Positions 1 to 10,985 of a stretch of 64,000 nucleotides of DNA are shown here, one piece after another; positions within the stretch are counted from its first letter, which is position 1, and the number at the start of each line of letters is the position of its first letter. The notes beneath the pieces are model-generated. The model was not told where the DNA came from. It made no database searches and worked only from the letters and a program-made list of their open reading frames with translations. Source of the DNA: Sphingomonas lacunae (GTDB lineage: Bacteria; Pseudomonadota; Alphaproteobacteria; Sphingomonadales; Sphingomonadaceae). The position numbers and the translations under genes are program-made. The stretch is taken from assembly GCF_012979535.1 (NCBI RefSeq), contig NZ_CP053015.1, positions 2,294,001-2,358,000 on the forward strand, in the 5' to 3' direction.

Positions 1-1917
1 TTCTGCTATCATGAGCGTCTGTCCATTGCTGGCAATTGCCGCATGTGCCTTGTCGAAGTGTCGCCGGGGCCGCCCAAGCCGCAGGCCAGTTGCGCGCTGC
101 CGGCCGCCGATAATCAGGTGATCCGCACCGATACGCCGATGGTTCGCCATGCACGCGAAGGCGTGATGGAATTTCTGCTTATAAACCATCCGCTCGATTG
201 CCCGATCTGTGACCAAGGCGGCGAATGCGACCTGCAGGATCAGTCGGTGGCCTATGGCAAGGGCCACAGCCGCTATGATGAGAACAAGCGGGCGGTGACC
301 GAAAAATATATGGGCCCCATCGTCAAAACGGTGATGACGCGTTGCATCCACTGTACCCGCTGTGTTCGCTTCTCAGAGGAAGTCGCCGGGGTGGAGAGCA
401 TCGGCGCGCTCTATCGCGGTGAGAATATGCAGATCACTTCCTATCTTGAGCAGGCGGTGAACAGCGAGCTTTCAGGCAATGTCGTAGATTTGTGCCCGGT
501 CGGCGCGCTGACTGCCAAGCCCTATGCGTTCGAGGCGCGTCCTTGGGAGTTGACCAAGACGCCGGGCGTTGACGTGATGGATGCCGTTGGCACCAACATC
601 CGTATCGATGCCCGCGGGCGGCAGGTGCTGCGTGTGTTGCCGCGCATCAATGATGACGTGAATGAAGAGTGGGCGCACGACAAGACCCGCCATCATATTG
701 ACGGCTTGATGAACCGGCGGCTCGACCAACCGTGGGTCCGCAAGGATGGCAAGCTGGTCGCTGCAAGCTGGGGCGAAGCGTTCGAAGCGATCAAGGCGAC
801 CAATCCCGACGGTTCGGTCGCCGCTATTGCCGGCGATCTGGTCGATTGCGAGACGATGTTTGCGGCGAAGGCGCTGGTCAAGGCGCTGGGATCCGATCTG
901 CTCGAAGGGCGTCAGACCGGGCTGTCTTATGATGTCTCTTCGCTGTCGGCGGTGAATTTCAACACGACCATTTCCCGGGCCGAAGAGGCCGATGTCATCC
1001 TGCTAATCGGCACCAACCTGCGCTGGGAAGCGCCGCTGATCAACACCCGCATCCGCAAGGCGGTTTGGCGCAAGGGCGCGAAGGTGTTCGCCATCGGGCC
1101 GCAGGTTGACCTTACCTACAAGACCGAATGGTTGGGCGACGATGCGGCGCTGATCGCCAAGCTGCCCAAGGCAGTGACAGAGGCCTTCGCCAAGGCTGAT
1201 AGGCCGATGGTGATCATGGGTGGCGGCGCGCTGGGTGTGCCGGGCGCGCATGGTGCCGCGCTGGCGCTGGTGGAGACGCTGGGCCTCGTCAAGGATGGCT
1301 GGAACGGGTTCAACGCGGTGCATATGGCGGCCAGCCGCATGGGCGGTCTGATGCTGGGCTATGCGCAACAGGGCGGCATTGCCGATGTTGTGGCTGCTGC
1401 CCCGCGCGTGACCTTCTTCCTCGGCGCGGACGAGGTCGATTTCACCAAGTTTGACAAGAGCCTGAAGGTATTTGTCGGCCATCACGGCGACAAGGGCGCC
1501 CATGCCGCCGACATCATCCTGCCGGCCGCGGCTTGGCCGGAAAAGCCGGGAACCTTCGTCAACACCGAGGGCAGGGTGCAGATGGCCGAGCGCGCCACAT
1601 TCCCTCCGGGTGATGCCCGCGAAGACTGGACGATCTTCCGCGCCCTTGCCGATGTACTGGGCGTGAGCGTCGGTTTTGACAGCTATGACCAGTTGCGAGC
1701 GGCGATGGTTGCTGCGGTGCCCGCATTGGGCGTCGAGGGTGTGATAGCCGACTATGGCTGGTCGGTGCCGTCGCTCGCCGCCAAGCCGACGGGCCCGATC
1801 CCGTCGCCGATCAAGGACTTTTACCTGACCAATGCCATCGCGCGCGCGAGCGAGACGATGCAGCGTTGCTCGGCAGAACTGCTCCATGGTGAGAGCTTTG
1901 CGGAGGCCGCAGAATGA
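1..1917 (+). CDS. nuoG: NADH-quinone oxidoreductase subunit G (5' partial)
   Basis: This is the iron-sulfur subunit of complex I that relays electrons through the peripheral arm. The frame is open from base 1, and the first visible residues ([16 protein letters not shown]) already belong to the N-terminal [2Fe-2S] site, so the true start lies roughly 30-40 codons before the window. Next come the His/Cys cluster segment ([18 protein letters not shown]), the Cys-rich [10 protein letters not shown] and DLCPVGAL motifs, and a long molybdopterin-oxidoreductase-like C-terminal part. 638 residues are visible, close to the family length. The stop overlaps the nuoH start by four bases (ATGA), as expected for one polycistronic message. 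Confidence 0.97.
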   Translation, partial: FCYHERLSIAGNCRMCLVEVSPGPPKPQASCALPAADNQVIRTDTPMVRHAREGVMEFLLINHPLDCPICDQGGECDLQDQSVAYGKGHSRYDENKRAVTEKYMGPIVKTVMTRCIHCTRCVRFSEEVAGVESIGALYRGENMQITSYLEQAVNSELSGNVVDLCPVGALTAKPYAFEARPWELTKTPGVDVMDAVGTNIRIDARGRQVLRVLPRINDDVNEEWAHDKTRHHIDGLMNRRLDQPWVRKDGKLVAASWGEAFEAIKATNPDGSVAAIAGDLVDCETMFAAKALVKALGSDLLEGRQTGLSYDVSSLSAVNFNTTISRAEEADVILLIGTNLRWEAPLINTRIRKAVWRKGAKVFAIGPQVDLTYKTEWLGDDAALIAKLPKAVTEAFAKADRPMVIMGGGALGVPGAHGAALALVETLGLVKDGWNGFNAVHMAASRMGGLMLGYAQQGGIADVVAAAPRVTFFLGADEVDFTKFDKSLKVFVGHHGDKGAHAADIILPAAAWPEKPGTFVNTEGRVQMAERATFPPGDAREDWTIFRALADVLGVSVGFDSYDQLRAAMVAAVPALGVEGVIADYGWSVPSLAAKPTGPIPSPIKDFYLTNAIARASETMQRCSAELLHGESFAEAAE

Positions 1918-2990
1918 GCCAGTGGTTTGACCTCGGCATGACCGACCGGTTCATCTCATGGGGGATGTCGCAGGATTGGGCGTTCTTCACGGCCTCGATC
2001 GTGGGCATTCTACTGATCGCTCTGCCGCTGATGCTTGCGGTAGCGATGATCATCTATGCTGACCGCAAGATCTGGGCTGCCATCGCACTGCGCCGGGGCC
2101 CCAATGTGGTCGGCCCCTTCGGGCTTTTGCAGAGTTTTGCCGACGGTTTGAAGGTGTTCCTGCAGGAGACCATCATCCCGTCGAGCGCCAACAAGGCGCT
2201 GTTCCTTATCGCGCCTATCATCACCTTCACCGTGGCGCTGATGGCTTGGGCGGTGATACCCTTCAATTCTGGTGCGGTGCTGGCGGACATCAATGTCGGC
2301 CTGCTCTACATACTGGCGATCAGCTCGCTCGGCGTTTACGGTGTGGTGATTTCGGGCTGGGCGTCCAACTCGAAATATCCCTTCTTCTCGGCGCTGCGTG
2401 CCGCCGCTCAGATGATCAGCTATGAAGTGTCGATCGGTTTCATCCTGATCAGTGTGGTCCTGTGGGCCGACAGCTTCAATCTGAACGAGATCATTCAGGC
2501 GCAGCAAGGACATGGGTTTGGCGTGGTGAATGCCTTTGCCTTCAACCTGCTGTTGTTCCCGATGGCAGTGATGTTCCTGATTTCGGCCATGGCCGAAACT
2601 GCCCGCGCGCCGTTCGACCTGACCGAGGCAGAATCGGAACTGGTGGCGGGTTATCAGACCGAATATTCGTCAATGAGTTTCGCACTGTTCTGGCTTGGCG
2701 AATATGCCAACGTGTTGTTGATGTGCGCGCTCAACGCCATCCTGTTCTGGGGTGGCTGGTTGCCGCCGATTGACTGGGCGCCGCTCTATTATGTGCCCGG
2801 CATCATCTGGCTGTTCCTCAAGATCTTCATCTTCTTCTTCATCTTCAGTTGGGTGAAGGCAACCGTCCCGCGCTATCGCTATGACCAGTTGATGCGCTTG
2901 GGCTGGAAAGTCTTCTTGCCGATCAGCCTGTTCTGGGTATTCCTGGTCTCGGGCTATCTGATGCTGACCCGCTATGGAGTGCCGGCATGA
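1914..2990 (+). CDS. nuoH: NADH-quinone oxidoreductase subunit H
   Basis: Membrane subunit of complex I at the junction with the peripheral arm, forming part of the quinone-binding chamber. The 358-residue product is very hydrophobic, with about eight membrane segments. It has the family signatures [19 protein letters not shown] near residues 60-78 and [21 protein letters not shown] near residues 225-245, including the acidic run near the quinone site. The ATG overlaps the nuoG stop and the stop overlaps the nuoI start, so translation is probably coupled. Confidence 0.97.
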   Translation: MSQWFDLGMTDRFISWGMSQDWAFFTASIVGILLIALPLMLAVAMIIYADRKIWAAIALRRGPNVVGPFGLLQSFADGLKVFLQETIIPSSANKALFLIAPIITFTVALMAWAVIPFNSGAVLADINVGLLYILAISSLGVYGVVISGWASNSKYPFFSALRAAAQMISYEVSIGFILISVVLWADSFNLNEIIQAQQGHGFGVVNAFAFNLLLFPMAVMFLISAMAETARAPFDLTEAESELVAGYQTEYSSMSFALFWLGEYANVLLMCALNAILFWGGWLPPIDWAPLYYVPGIIWLFLKIFIFFFIFSWVKATVPRYRYDQLMRLGWKVFLPISLFWVFLVSGYLMLTRYGVPA

Positions 2991-3472
2991 GCGTCGCTCA
3001 AATCATCAAGTCCTTCACGCTGTGGGAGTTCGTCAAGGCGCATGCGCTGACCTTGAAGTATTTCTTCAAGCCCAAGGCGACGATCAACTATCCGTTCGAG
3101 AAGAACCCGCTGTCCCCGCGTTTCCGCGGTGAGCATGCGCTGCGTCGCTATCCGAGCGGCGAGGAACGCTGCATCGCGTGCAAGCTGTGCGAGGCAGTGT
3201 GCCCGGCGCAGGCGATCACTATCGAGGCCGAACCGCGTGATGACGGCAGCCGCCGTACGACGCGCTATGACATCGACATGACCAAGTGCATCTATTGTGG
3301 TTTCTGTCAGGAAGCATGCCCGGTGGACGCCATTGTCGAAGGTCCGAACTTCGAATTTGCGACCGAAACGCGCGAAGAACTTCTCTATGACAAAGACAAG
3401 CTCCTCGCCAATGGTGACAAGTGGGAGCGTGCCATCGCCGCGAACCTTGCCGCAGATGCGCCGTATCGCTAG
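2987..3472 (+). CDS. nuoI: NADH-quinone oxidoreductase subunit I
   Basis: Ferredoxin-like subunit of complex I that carries two [4Fe-4S] clusters and passes electrons toward the quinone. Both C-x2-C-x2-C-x3-C motifs are visible, [13 protein letters not shown] and [13 protein letters not shown]. The 161-residue length is usual for alphaproteobacteria. The ATG overlaps the nuoH stop (ATGA). A 12-base gap separates it from nuoJ. Confidence 0.97.
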   Translation: MSVAQIIKSFTLWEFVKAHALTLKYFFKPKATINYPFEKNPLSPRFRGEHALRRYPSGEERCIACKLCEAVCPAQAITIEAEPRDDGSRRTTRYDIDMTKCIYCGFCQEACPVDAIVEGPNFEFATETREELLYDKDKLLANGDKWERAIAANLAADAPYR

Positions 3473-3484
3473 GGGCCGCGCAGG

Positions 3485-4096
3485 ATGATCCAGACCATCG
3501 CCTTTTACATGTTCGCCAGCATATTGATCGCTTCGGCCGTGCTGACGATCTTTTCGCGCAACCCAGTCCACAGCGTTTTGTGGTTGATCCTGGGCTTTTT
3601 CAACGCTGCCGGTCTGATGCTGATCCTTGGCGCCGAGTTTATCGCCATGTTGCTGGTCATCGTCTATGTCGGGGCGGTCGCGGTGCTGTTCCTGTTTGTC
3701 GTGATGATGCTCGACATCGATTTTGCCGAACTGCGCGCGGGCTTTGCCAAATATCTGCCGGTCGGCGTGTTGCTGGCGATCGTCATGGTCTGCGAACTGG
3801 TCTTCGCGATCGGCGCCTGGCAGGCGGGCAGCGTCCAACTGGCGCAACGTGTCGCGCCGGTCGCCCCCGATGTGAGCAATATCCAAGCCGTCGGCGAACT
3901 GCTCTACACACGCTATATTTTCCTGTTTGAAATTGCCGGCATCATCCTGCTGGTGGCGATGATCGGTGCCATTGTGTTGACCAATCGGCCTCGTGGTGGT
4001 GTTCGGCGGCAGAATATTGCCAGCCAAAATGCGCGCCGTCCGCAGGATGCAACCCGTCTGGTGGACCAGCCGGTGGGCAAGGGGGTTGAATTGTGA
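3485..4096 (+). CDS. nuoJ: NADH-quinone oxidoreductase subunit J
   Basis: Small membrane subunit of complex I, next to NuoH and NuoK in the proton-pumping arm. The 203 residues hold about five hydrophobic segments, with the typical [19 protein letters not shown] stretch near residue 25 and a conserved [17 protein letters not shown] segment near residue 60. The tail after the last membrane segment is polar and Arg-rich. The stop overlaps the GTG start of nuoK. Confidence 0.96.
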   Translation: MIQTIAFYMFASILIASAVLTIFSRNPVHSVLWLILGFFNAAGLMLILGAEFIAMLLVIVYVGAVAVLFLFVVMMLDIDFAELRAGFAKYLPVGVLLAIVMVCELVFAIGAWQAGSVQLAQRVAPVAPDVSNIQAVGELLYTRYIFLFEIAGIILLVAMIGAIVLTNRPRGGVRRQNIASQNARRPQDATRLVDQPVGKGVEL

Positions 4097-4398
4097 TTGG
4101 TCTCGCACATTACCTCACCGTCAGCGCGATCCTGTTCGTGCTCGGCGTGCTGGGCATTTTCATCAACCGCAAGAACATCATCATCATCCTGATGGCGATT
4201 GAATTGATCCTGTTGTCAGTGAACCTCAATCTGGTCGCATTCAGCGCCTATCTGGGCGACCTCGCGGGACAGGTTTTCGCGATGTTCGTGTTGACGGTGG
4301 CGGCAGGCGAAGCGGCGATCGGGCTCGCCATCCTCGTCATCTATTTCCGTGGACGTGGCACCATCGCCGTCGACGACGCCAACCGGATGAAGGGCTGA
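4093..4398 (+). CDS. nuoK: NADH-quinone oxidoreductase subunit K
   Basis: Smallest antiporter-like membrane subunit of complex I (101 residues, three membrane segments). The segment [15 protein letters not shown] and the later [13 protein letters not shown] hold the two conserved membrane glutamates. The start is a GTG that overlaps the nuoJ stop as GTGA. nuoL follows after nine bases. Confidence 0.97.
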   Translation: MIGLAHYLTVSAILFVLGVLGIFINRKNIIIILMAIELILLSVNLNLVAFSAYLGDLAGQVFAMFVLTVAAGEAAIGLAILVIYFRGRGTIAVDDANRMKG

Positions 4399-4407
4399 GC
4401 CGCGACC

Positions 4408-6453
4408 ATGATTACCGCAATCGTCTTTCTGCCACTGTTGGCTGCCATCATCGCCGGATTTGGCGGTCGTCTGATCGGCAACCTGCCTGCGAAGCTGGTG
4501 ACAACCGGCGCCCTTTTCGCTTCATGCGCGATGAGCTGGCCGATTTTCCTCTCTTTCCTGTCGGGTGATGCAACCGCTTCGGTCACGCCCGTGTTGCAGT
4601 GGGTCCGCTCGGGCGATCTGGCGTTCGACTGGGCCCTGCGGGTCGACACGCTGACCGCGGTGATGCTGGTCGTGATCACCAGCGTTTCCGCCCTCGTTCA
4701 CCTCTACAGTTGGGGGTATATGGCCGAGGATGAGAGCCAGCCGCGCTTCTTTGCCTACCTCTCGCTGTTCACCTTTGCCATGCTGATGCTGGTGACCGCC
4801 GACAATTTGGTTCAGATGTTCTTTGGCTGGGAAGGCGTTGGCCTTGCCTCTTATCTGTTGATCGGATTCTGGTATCACAAACCCAGCGCCAACGCGGCGG
4901 CGATCAAGGCGTTCGTCGTCAACCGCGTCGGCGACTTGGGCTTCATGCTCGGAATCTTTGGTACATTCCTGGTCTTTGGCACCGTATCCATCCCCGAAAT
5001 TCTGGAAGCAGCGCCTGGCATGGCCGGTTCGACCATCGGCTTCCTCGGTCTGCGTTTCGATACGCTGACCATCCTGTGCCTTTTGCTGTTCATCGGCGCG
5101 ATGGGCAAATCGGCACAGCTTGGTCTCCACACCTGGTTGCCAGACGCGATGGAAGGGCCGACGCCGGTGTCAGCGCTGATCCACGCGGCCACCATGGTGA
5201 CTGCAGGTGTTTTCATGGTCTGCCGTCTCTCGCCGATGTTCGAGTTGGCACCGGTGGCGCTGGGTTTCGTGACCTTCGTCGGTGCCGCCACCTGCTTGTT
5301 CGCCGCGACGGTTGGAACAGTGCAGACGGATATCAAGCGGGTGATCGCATACTCGACGTGCTCGCAGCTGGGTTACATGTTCTTTGCCGCCGGCGTTGGC
5401 GCTTATGGCGCATCGATGTTCCACCTGTTCACGCACGCTTTTTTCAAGGCTTTGCTGTTCCTTGGTGCCGGCTCGGTGATCCATGCGATGCACCATGAGC
5501 AGGACATGCGCTATTATGGTGCCCTGCGTAAGCATATTCCCATCACCTATTGGGCGATGATGGCCGGCACGCTGGCAATTACCGGTGTCGGCATCCTCGG
5601 CGTGTTCGGCTTTGCCGGCTTCTATTCGAAGGACGCCATCCTTGAGGCCGCCTTTGCTTCAGGCCCTAGCGGACAGCTCGCCTTTGCCGTCGGCGCTTTT
5701 GCCGCTCTTTTGACCAGCTTCTACAGCTGGCGTCTGATCTTCCTCACTTTCCATGGTGAAGCCCGCTGGGCAGGTTCGGAGCACATCCAGCATGCAGTGC
5801 ATGACGCGCATGGTCATGGTCATGACGATCATGCCCATGGGGAACATGATCATGAAGCACATCATGAGAATGCTGCAACCGGTACGGCTGGCTATCACCC
5901 GCATGAAAGCCCCTGGCCGATGCTGGTGCCCCTCGCGGTGCTGACCGTTGGTGCCGTGTTCGCCGGTTTCGCGTTCCACCACAGCTTTATCAGCGCCGGT
6001 ACCGGGTCGTTCTGGCAGGGCAGCATCGCCTTTGACGAGCATCTGGTGCATGCGCTGCACGAGGTTCCGCTGTGGGTGAAGCTGACACCGGCGGCGGTGA
6101 TGCTGATCGGCCTGGCCATTGCCTGGCGCAACTATATCCGTGATCCGCAGGCCCCGGCGCGGTTCGTCAAGGCAGTGCCTGATCTGCACCGCTTCCTGGT
6201 CAACAAATGGTATTTTGACGAACTTTACAACGTGCTGTTCGTGCGGCCATCACTTTGGCTCGGCAAGCTTTTCTGGCATCGCGGTGACGAACAAACGATC
6301 GACCGCTTTGGTCCCAACGGGGTTGCCGTTGCCATTGGCGGCGGAAGCCGTCTGGCTTCGCGGCTGCAATCTGGCTTTATCTATTCCTATGCGTTTGTGA
6401 TGCTGCTCGGCCTCGCCGCGCTGGTCACCTGGGCGATGGCGGCATACCAATGA
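4408..6453 (+). CDS. nuoL: NADH-quinone oxidoreductase subunit L
   Basis: Distal proton-pumping subunit of complex I, homologous to Mrp antiporters. The 681 residues include the conserved [19 protein letters not shown] segment, the [24 protein letters not shown] motif in two adjoining helices, and a long amphipathic C-terminal part ending in a last hydrophobic helix. An unusual His/Asp-rich hydrophilic loop lies near residues 458-500 (bases 5779-5905). The stop overlaps the nuoM start (ATGA). Confidence 0.97.
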   Translation: MITAIVFLPLLAAIIAGFGGRLIGNLPAKLVTTGALFASCAMSWPIFLSFLSGDATASVTPVLQWVRSGDLAFDWALRVDTLTAVMLVVITSVSALVHLYSWGYMAEDESQPRFFAYLSLFTFAMLMLVTADNLVQMFFGWEGVGLASYLLIGFWYHKPSANAAAIKAFVVNRVGDLGFMLGIFGTFLVFGTVSIPEILEAAPGMAGSTIGFLGLRFDTLTILCLLLFIGAMGKSAQLGLHTWLPDAMEGPTPVSALIHAATMVTAGVFMVCRLSPMFELAPVALGFVTFVGAATCLFAATVGTVQTDIKRVIAYSTCSQLGYMFFAAGVGAYGASMFHLFTHAFFKALLFLGAGSVIHAMHHEQDMRYYGALRKHIPITYWAMMAGTLAITGVGILGVFGFAGFYSKDAILEAAFASGPSGQLAFAVGAFAALLTSFYSWRLIFLTFHGEARWAGSEHIQHAVHDAHGHGHDDHAHGEHDHEAHHENAATGTAGYHPHESPWPMLVPLAVLTVGAVFAGFAFHHSFISAGTGSFWQGSIAFDEHLVHALHEVPLWVKLTPAAVMLIGLAIAWRNYIRDPQAPARFVKAVPDLHRFLVNKWYFDELYNVLFVRPSLWLGKLFWHRGDEQTIDRFGPNGVAVAIGGGSRLASRLQSGFIYSYAFVMLLGLAALVTWAMAAYQ

Positions 6454-8003
6454 TCGATTCCGGTTTTCCCATTCTGACCCTGATGGTCGCCTTGCCGGCG
6501 GCCGCAGCGGCTCTCTGTCTGTTCCTTGGCGCTTCTGCCGCGCGGTGGACGGCGCTGTTGGCGACCCTGGCAAATTTTGTCCTGGGCTGCCTGTTGTGGG
6601 CCAGCTTCGACATTGGCGGGCCCCAGTGGCAGTTCACGGAAGCACTGGCGATTTACGGCACGCTAAACTGGAAGATGGGCATTGATGGCATTGCCCTGAT
6701 GCTGATCATGCTGTCGGTTTTCCTGATGCCGATCTGTATCGGCGTCAGCTGGAGGTCGATCACGGAGCGGGTCGGGCTCTATTATGGCTGCTTCCTGCTG
6801 ATGGAAGCGCTCATGATTGGCGTGTTCGCCGCTCAGGACCTGATCCTATTCTACATCTTCTTTGAAGCCGGCCTTATCCCGATGTATCTGATCATCGGTA
6901 TCTGGGGTGGCGCGAACCGAATCTACGCTAGCTACAAATTCTTCCTCTACACGCTGCTCGGCTCGTTGCTGATGCTCGTGGCGATGATCTGGATGATCAT
7001 GGAGACAGGCACCGGCGACATTCCGACGCTGATGGAGCATGATTTCCCTGCGCATATCCAGACTTGGTTGTGGCTCGCCTTCTTCGCCAGCTTTGCGGTC
7101 AAGATGCCGATGTGGCCGGTCCATACCTGGTTGCCCGACGCACACGTGCAGGCGCCGACCGCCGGTTCGGTAATCCTTGCCGGTGTCCTCCTCAAAATGG
7201 GCAGCTATGGCTTTATCCGCTTCCTGATGCCGATGTTCCCGGCGGCAAGCGCGGAGTTCATGTGGCTGGTCTTTGCCCTGTCGATGGTGGCGGTGATCTA
7301 CACCAGCCTCGTCGCTCTGGTGCAGAACGATATGAAGAAGCTGATCGCTTATTCGTCGGTCGCCCACATGGCGATTGTGACTGCCGGTCTGTTCGCTTTC
7401 AACCAGCAGGGTATTGAGGGCGCGCTGATTGTCATGCTCAGCCACGGCCTTGTGTCGGGCGCACTCTTCATGTGCGTCGGCGTCATTTATGACCGGCTGC
7501 ATACACGGGAGATCGCCCGTTATGGCGGATTGTCCAACAATATGCCGGGCTATGCCATGCTGTTCCTCTTTTTCACCATGGCGTCGATCGGCCTTCCGGG
7601 CACCAGTGGTTTTGTCGGTGAATTCCTGGCGCTCGCCGGGATGTATCAGGCTTCAAGCTGGCTTGCCCTGGTGGCCGGCACAGGCGTGATCCTTGGTGCG
7701 GCCTATATGCTCTGGCTCTATTGGCGCATCGCCTTTGGCAAGCCCGCTGGCGAGGATGCGGCATCTATGAAGGATCTCGATGCCCGGGAATGGATTTTGC
7801 TCCTGCCGATTGCCGGCGCGGCGCTATGGATGGGTGTCTATCCTGAATCCTTCCTCGCCCCGATGCGCAAGGATGTGACGACGCTGGTTGCACGTCTTGC
7901 ACCGACCGCACCTGCCGGTGATGCCCAACTTGCCGCTGGTGAACCGGCTCCCGCCGCCGCCCACGGCGCGGCATCTGCTCATGGCGCCGGGGAGGCGCAC
8001 TGA
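6450..8003 (+). CDS. nuoM: NADH-quinone oxidoreductase subunit M
   Basis: Central proton-pumping subunit of complex I. The 517-residue polytopic product carries the family motifs [18 protein letters not shown] (with the key membrane glutamate), [20 protein letters not shown] and [11 protein letters not shown]. The last 40 or so residues form a soluble Ala/Pro/His-rich tail that is poorly conserved in the family. The ATG overlaps the nuoL stop and only three bases separate its stop from the nuoN GTG. Confidence 0.97.
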   Translation: MIDSGFPILTLMVALPAAAAALCLFLGASAARWTALLATLANFVLGCLLWASFDIGGPQWQFTEALAIYGTLNWKMGIDGIALMLIMLSVFLMPICIGVSWRSITERVGLYYGCFLLMEALMIGVFAAQDLILFYIFFEAGLIPMYLIIGIWGGANRIYASYKFFLYTLLGSLLMLVAMIWMIMETGTGDIPTLMEHDFPAHIQTWLWLAFFASFAVKMPMWPVHTWLPDAHVQAPTAGSVILAGVLLKMGSYGFIRFLMPMFPAASAEFMWLVFALSMVAVIYTSLVALVQNDMKKLIAYSSVAHMAIVTAGLFAFNQQGIEGALIVMLSHGLVSGALFMCVGVIYDRLHTREIARYGGLSNNMPGYAMLFLFFTMASIGLPGTSGFVGEFLALAGMYQASSWLALVAGTGVILGAAYMLWLYWRIAFGKPAGEDAASMKDLDAREWILLLPIAGAALWMGVYPESFLAPMRKDVTTLVARLAPTAPAGDAQLAAGEPAPAAAHGAASAHGAGEAH

Positions 8004-8006
8004 CCT

Positions 8007-9452
8007 GTGACTGATTTGCTCTACATTTTGCCTGAACTTGCCCTGATCATCGGCGGACTAGTGCTGCTGATGTACGCCGCTTTCGCAGGCGACAAGCAGT
8101 CTGGCGTGATCAACGCTCTGGCAGCGTTGTTTCTGGCGCTTGCCCTGATCCTGCTGATCCGTCAGCCGGAAGGGCCGACGCTGGTTTTCAGCGACACGCT
8201 GCGCGTGGATAGCTTTTCCATCTATGCCAAGGCACTGATTTATATCTCGGCCATTGCGGCACTGTTGATGGCGCCCCGCTATTTCGAAGCCGAGGGCTAT
8301 CGCGCGGAATATCCCGTTCTGGTGCTGTTTTCGGTCCTTGGTATGTCGATCATGGTGTCGGCTCATGACCTCATGTCCCTGTATATCGGTTTGGAGCTGA
8401 ACAGTCTGGCGGCCTATGTGCTCGCCAGCTTTGCCCGGACAGATGGCCGTGCGAGTGAGGCGGGTCTCAAATATTTTGTGCTGGGTTCGCTCGCTTCGGG
8501 GATGCTGCTCTACGGCTCATCGCTGCTCTACGGATTTACCGGGACGACGAACTTTGCCGGCATAGCAGATGTTTTCACCCATGGTGACAATCTTGGCCTG
8601 ATTTTCGGCTTGGTGTTCGTGCTGGCTGGCCTGGGCTTCAAGATCAGCGCTGTGCCCTTCCACATGTGGACCCCGGACGTCTATGAAGGTGCTCCCACCC
8701 CAGTCGCGGCTTTCTTTGCGAGCGCGCCCAAGGTTGCGGCTTTGGCCCTGCTAACGCGCTTTTGCATGGAGGCGCTTCCGGATGCGGTCGGGTCCTGGCA
8801 GCAGATCATCAGTTTCATGGCCATCGCGTCGATGGTTCTCGGCGCCATCGGCGCGATCGGTCAGCGCAACATCAAGCGCCTGTTGGCCTATTCGTCGATT
8901 GCCAATGTGGGCTTCATCCTTGTCGGCCTTGCCGCTGCAGGTCCTGCTGCCACCAACGAAGCGGGCGTATCGTCGGTGATCATCTACCTTACCGTCTATG
9001 TGGTAATGACCTTGGGAAGCTTTTTGGCGGTGCTCCAGTTGCGGGACGCCAATGGCCGTATGGTAGAGGATATCGCAAGTCTGGCGGGGCTATGGAAAAC
9101 GCGTCCCGGCCTTGCGACCGCGATTGCAATTTTCATGTTCAGTCTCGCTGGCATACCGCCGCTGTTTGGCTTCTGGCCGAAGTATCTTGTCTTTCAGGCC
9201 GCAATTTCTGCGGGGCTTTTGCCGCTCGCGGTGATTGGCGCATTGGCATCGGTGATCGGCGCCTTCTATTATCTGCGTGTCATCAAGGTCATGATGTTCG
9301 ACGCGCCGGCTGACGTCAGCTTCCCTGCTGTTGGCGGCGTTGCGGAACGGGGCGTCATCGCTGTCTCTGCGGCCTATGTCAGCCTGTTTGGCTTCATTTT
9401 GCTAGCGCCTCTGTCGCAAGTGGCCGCTTGGGCAGCGGGGGCACTGCTCTGA
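8007..9452 (+). CDS. nuoN: NADH-quinone oxidoreductase subunit N
   Basis: Third antiporter-like proton-pumping subunit and the last complex I gene of the cluster. The 481-residue polytopic product has the expected MSLYIGLELNSLAAYVL, FHMWTPDVYEGAPTPVAAF and LAYSSIANVGFILVGL segments. The chosen start is GTG, three bases after the nuoM stop, with GGGAGG about 11 bases upstream. Its 3' end overlaps the proposed birA start. Confidence 0.96.
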   Translation: MTDLLYILPELALIIGGLVLLMYAAFAGDKQSGVINALAALFLALALILLIRQPEGPTLVFSDTLRVDSFSIYAKALIYISAIAALLMAPRYFEAEGYRAEYPVLVLFSVLGMSIMVSAHDLMSLYIGLELNSLAAYVLASFARTDGRASEAGLKYFVLGSLASGMLLYGSSLLYGFTGTTNFAGIADVFTHGDNLGLIFGLVFVLAGLGFKISAVPFHMWTPDVYEGAPTPVAAFFASAPKVAALALLTRFCMEALPDAVGSWQQIISFMAIASMVLGAIGAIGQRNIKRLLAYSSIANVGFILVGLAAAGPAATNEAGVSSVIIYLTVYVVMTLGSFLAVLQLRDANGRMVEDIASLAGLWKTRPGLATAIAIFMFSLAGIPPLFGFWPKYLVFQAAISAGLLPLAVIGALASVIGAFYYLRVIKVMMFDAPADVSFPAVGGVAERGVIAVSAAYVSLFGFILLAPLSQVAAWAAGALL

Positions 9453-10186
9453 CAAATCCCAACTTTGAGTTCGTCGAAGAGACGGGCTCGACCAACAGTG
9501 ACCTGCTGGATAGGCTGTCCAAAGCAGAGCAATTAGGTGAAGGGTATTGGCTACGCGCGGGCCGGCAATTGGGTGGGCGCGGACGGCTAGGACGACAGTG
9601 GCAGAGCCCGCAAGGCAACCTCTATTGTTCAACAATAGTGCAATTGCGTTCCGACGATCCCCCTGCGCACAGCCTGTCTTTTGTCACCGGTGTTGCCGTG
9701 TATGACTCGCTGGCCGTTCAATTGGGGTCGGACACAGATGGACTTTGGCTGAAATGGCCCAATGACATTCTCTGGCAAGGAGCAAAGCTGGCAGGCATGC
9801 TGTTGGAACGGGTGAATGACACTGTGGTGGTGGGCATTGGTGTCAATGTCGCCTTTGCTCCAGTTATTGCTGACCGCGATACGACATCAATTCAAAAGAT
9901 CAACGACGCGCCCCCTTCTTCCCCAGCCGAGGTTCTCGAATGCTTGGCACCGTTGTTCCAGCAGCGGCTGAAACGCTGGAGAGAACTCGGTCTGCGCGAT
10001 ACACTTGACCAGTGGATGGAGCGGGCGCATCGCGTCGGCACTGTTTTGAGTGTTAGTGACGGGGCATATGAGGGTTTGAGTGGCGCTTTTGACGGGCTTG
10101 GACCTGATGGCAGCCTGCGCCTGCGATTGGCCGACGGTGATACCAAGGCCATCAATGCGGGCGAAATCACGATAATCAGCGCGTAA
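9428..10186 (+). CDS. birA: Biotin--[acetyl-CoA-carboxylase] ligase
   Basis: Activates biotin with ATP and attaches it to the biotin carrier protein of acetyl-CoA carboxylase. The substrate-recognition motif [19 protein letters not shown] and the catalytic KWPNDILW segment are clear. About 250 residues with no N-terminal DNA-binding domain make it a monofunctional ligase rather than the E. coli-type repressor. The start is uncertain: TTG at 9428 lies inside nuoN with a weak ribosome site, while CTG at 9449 would overlap the nuoN stop as CTGA. Both leave the catalytic core intact. Confidence 0.93.
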   Translation: MGSGGTALTNPNFEFVEETGSTNSDLLDRLSKAEQLGEGYWLRAGRQLGGRGRLGRQWQSPQGNLYCSTIVQLRSDDPPAHSLSFVTGVAVYDSLAVQLGSDTDGLWLKWPNDILWQGAKLAGMLLERVNDTVVVGIGVNVAFAPVIADRDTTSIQKINDAPPSSPAEVLECLAPLFQQRLKRWRELGLRDTLDQWMERAHRVGTVLSVSDGAYEGLSGAFDGLGPDGSLRLRLADGDTKAINAGEITIISA

Positions 10187-10208
10187 CACAAGAGAACGGG
10201 ACGGACGC

Positions 10209-10985
10209 ATGCTGCTGGCAATTGACGCAGGTAACACCAATACCAAATTTGCTTTGGTCGATGGGCTGGAGATTAAGGCTCGGTGGAGGATTGTCACCGA
10301 TGCGCGTCGGACCGCCGATCAATATGCGGTGTGGCTGACGCAGATTTTGGAATTGGAAGGTTATTCCCGGTCTGATGTGACGGCTGTGCTGATTGCAACG
10401 GTGGTTCCGCGGGCGCTCCATAATCTTCAGCTTCTGGCCAGCAAATATTTCGGTGTTGAGGCGGGCGTTGCCGGACGCGACCCCTATGGTTGGGGCATTG
10501 CACTCGATGTTGCCGAACCCCACGCTGTTGGAGCGGACCGAGCGGTAAACGCCATAGCAGCCCATGCAGCGCACCAAGGTGACCTGATCACGATCAGTTT
10601 TGGAACAGCCACTACTGTCGATCACATCGATTATCGTGGCGCCTATATGGGCGGAATCATTGCACCCGGCTTGAACCTTTCGCTCGATGCCTTGGTCAAT
10701 GCCGCGGCTAAGCTGCCCAGGATTGCGGTAGAAACCCCGACAAATGATAGCGTCATCGGCAAAACCACCGAATCACAAATGCAGATCGGCATCTATTGGG
10801 GCTATGTGGCCATGATCGAGGGACTTCTATCCAGAATGAAGGCCGAGATTGGTCGGCCAGCCAAGGTCGTCGCAACCGGCGGGCTCGCCACAGTGTTTCA
10901 GGAACATAGCCACTTGTTCGATCATGTTGATCCTGATCTGACGCTGCGCGGCGTTGCGATCCTTTACCAGAATGCGCATGGATAA
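10209..10985 (+). CDS. coaX: Type III pantothenate kinase
   Basis: Catalyses the first step of coenzyme A synthesis, phosphorylation of pantothenate, in the potassium-dependent, feedback-insensitive type III form. The N-terminal phosphate-binding motif [11 protein letters not shown] (residues 4-14), the central [12 protein letters not shown] and SFGTATTVD segments, and [15 protein letters not shown] are diagnostic. The 258-residue length is normal. Its TAA is directly followed by the rnj ATG with no intervening base, so it is in one operon with birA and rnj. Confidence 0.95.
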   Translation: MLLAIDAGNTNTKFALVDGLEIKARWRIVTDARRTADQYAVWLTQILELEGYSRSDVTAVLIATVVPRALHNLQLLASKYFGVEAGVAGRDPYGWGIALDVAEPHAVGADRAVNAIAAHAAHQGDLITISFGTATTVDHIDYRGAYMGGIIAPGLNLSLDALVNAAAKLPRIAVETPTNDSVIGKTTESQMQIGIYWGYVAMIEGLLSRMKAEIGRPAKVVATGGLATVFQEHSHLFDHVDPDLTLRGVAILYQNAHG

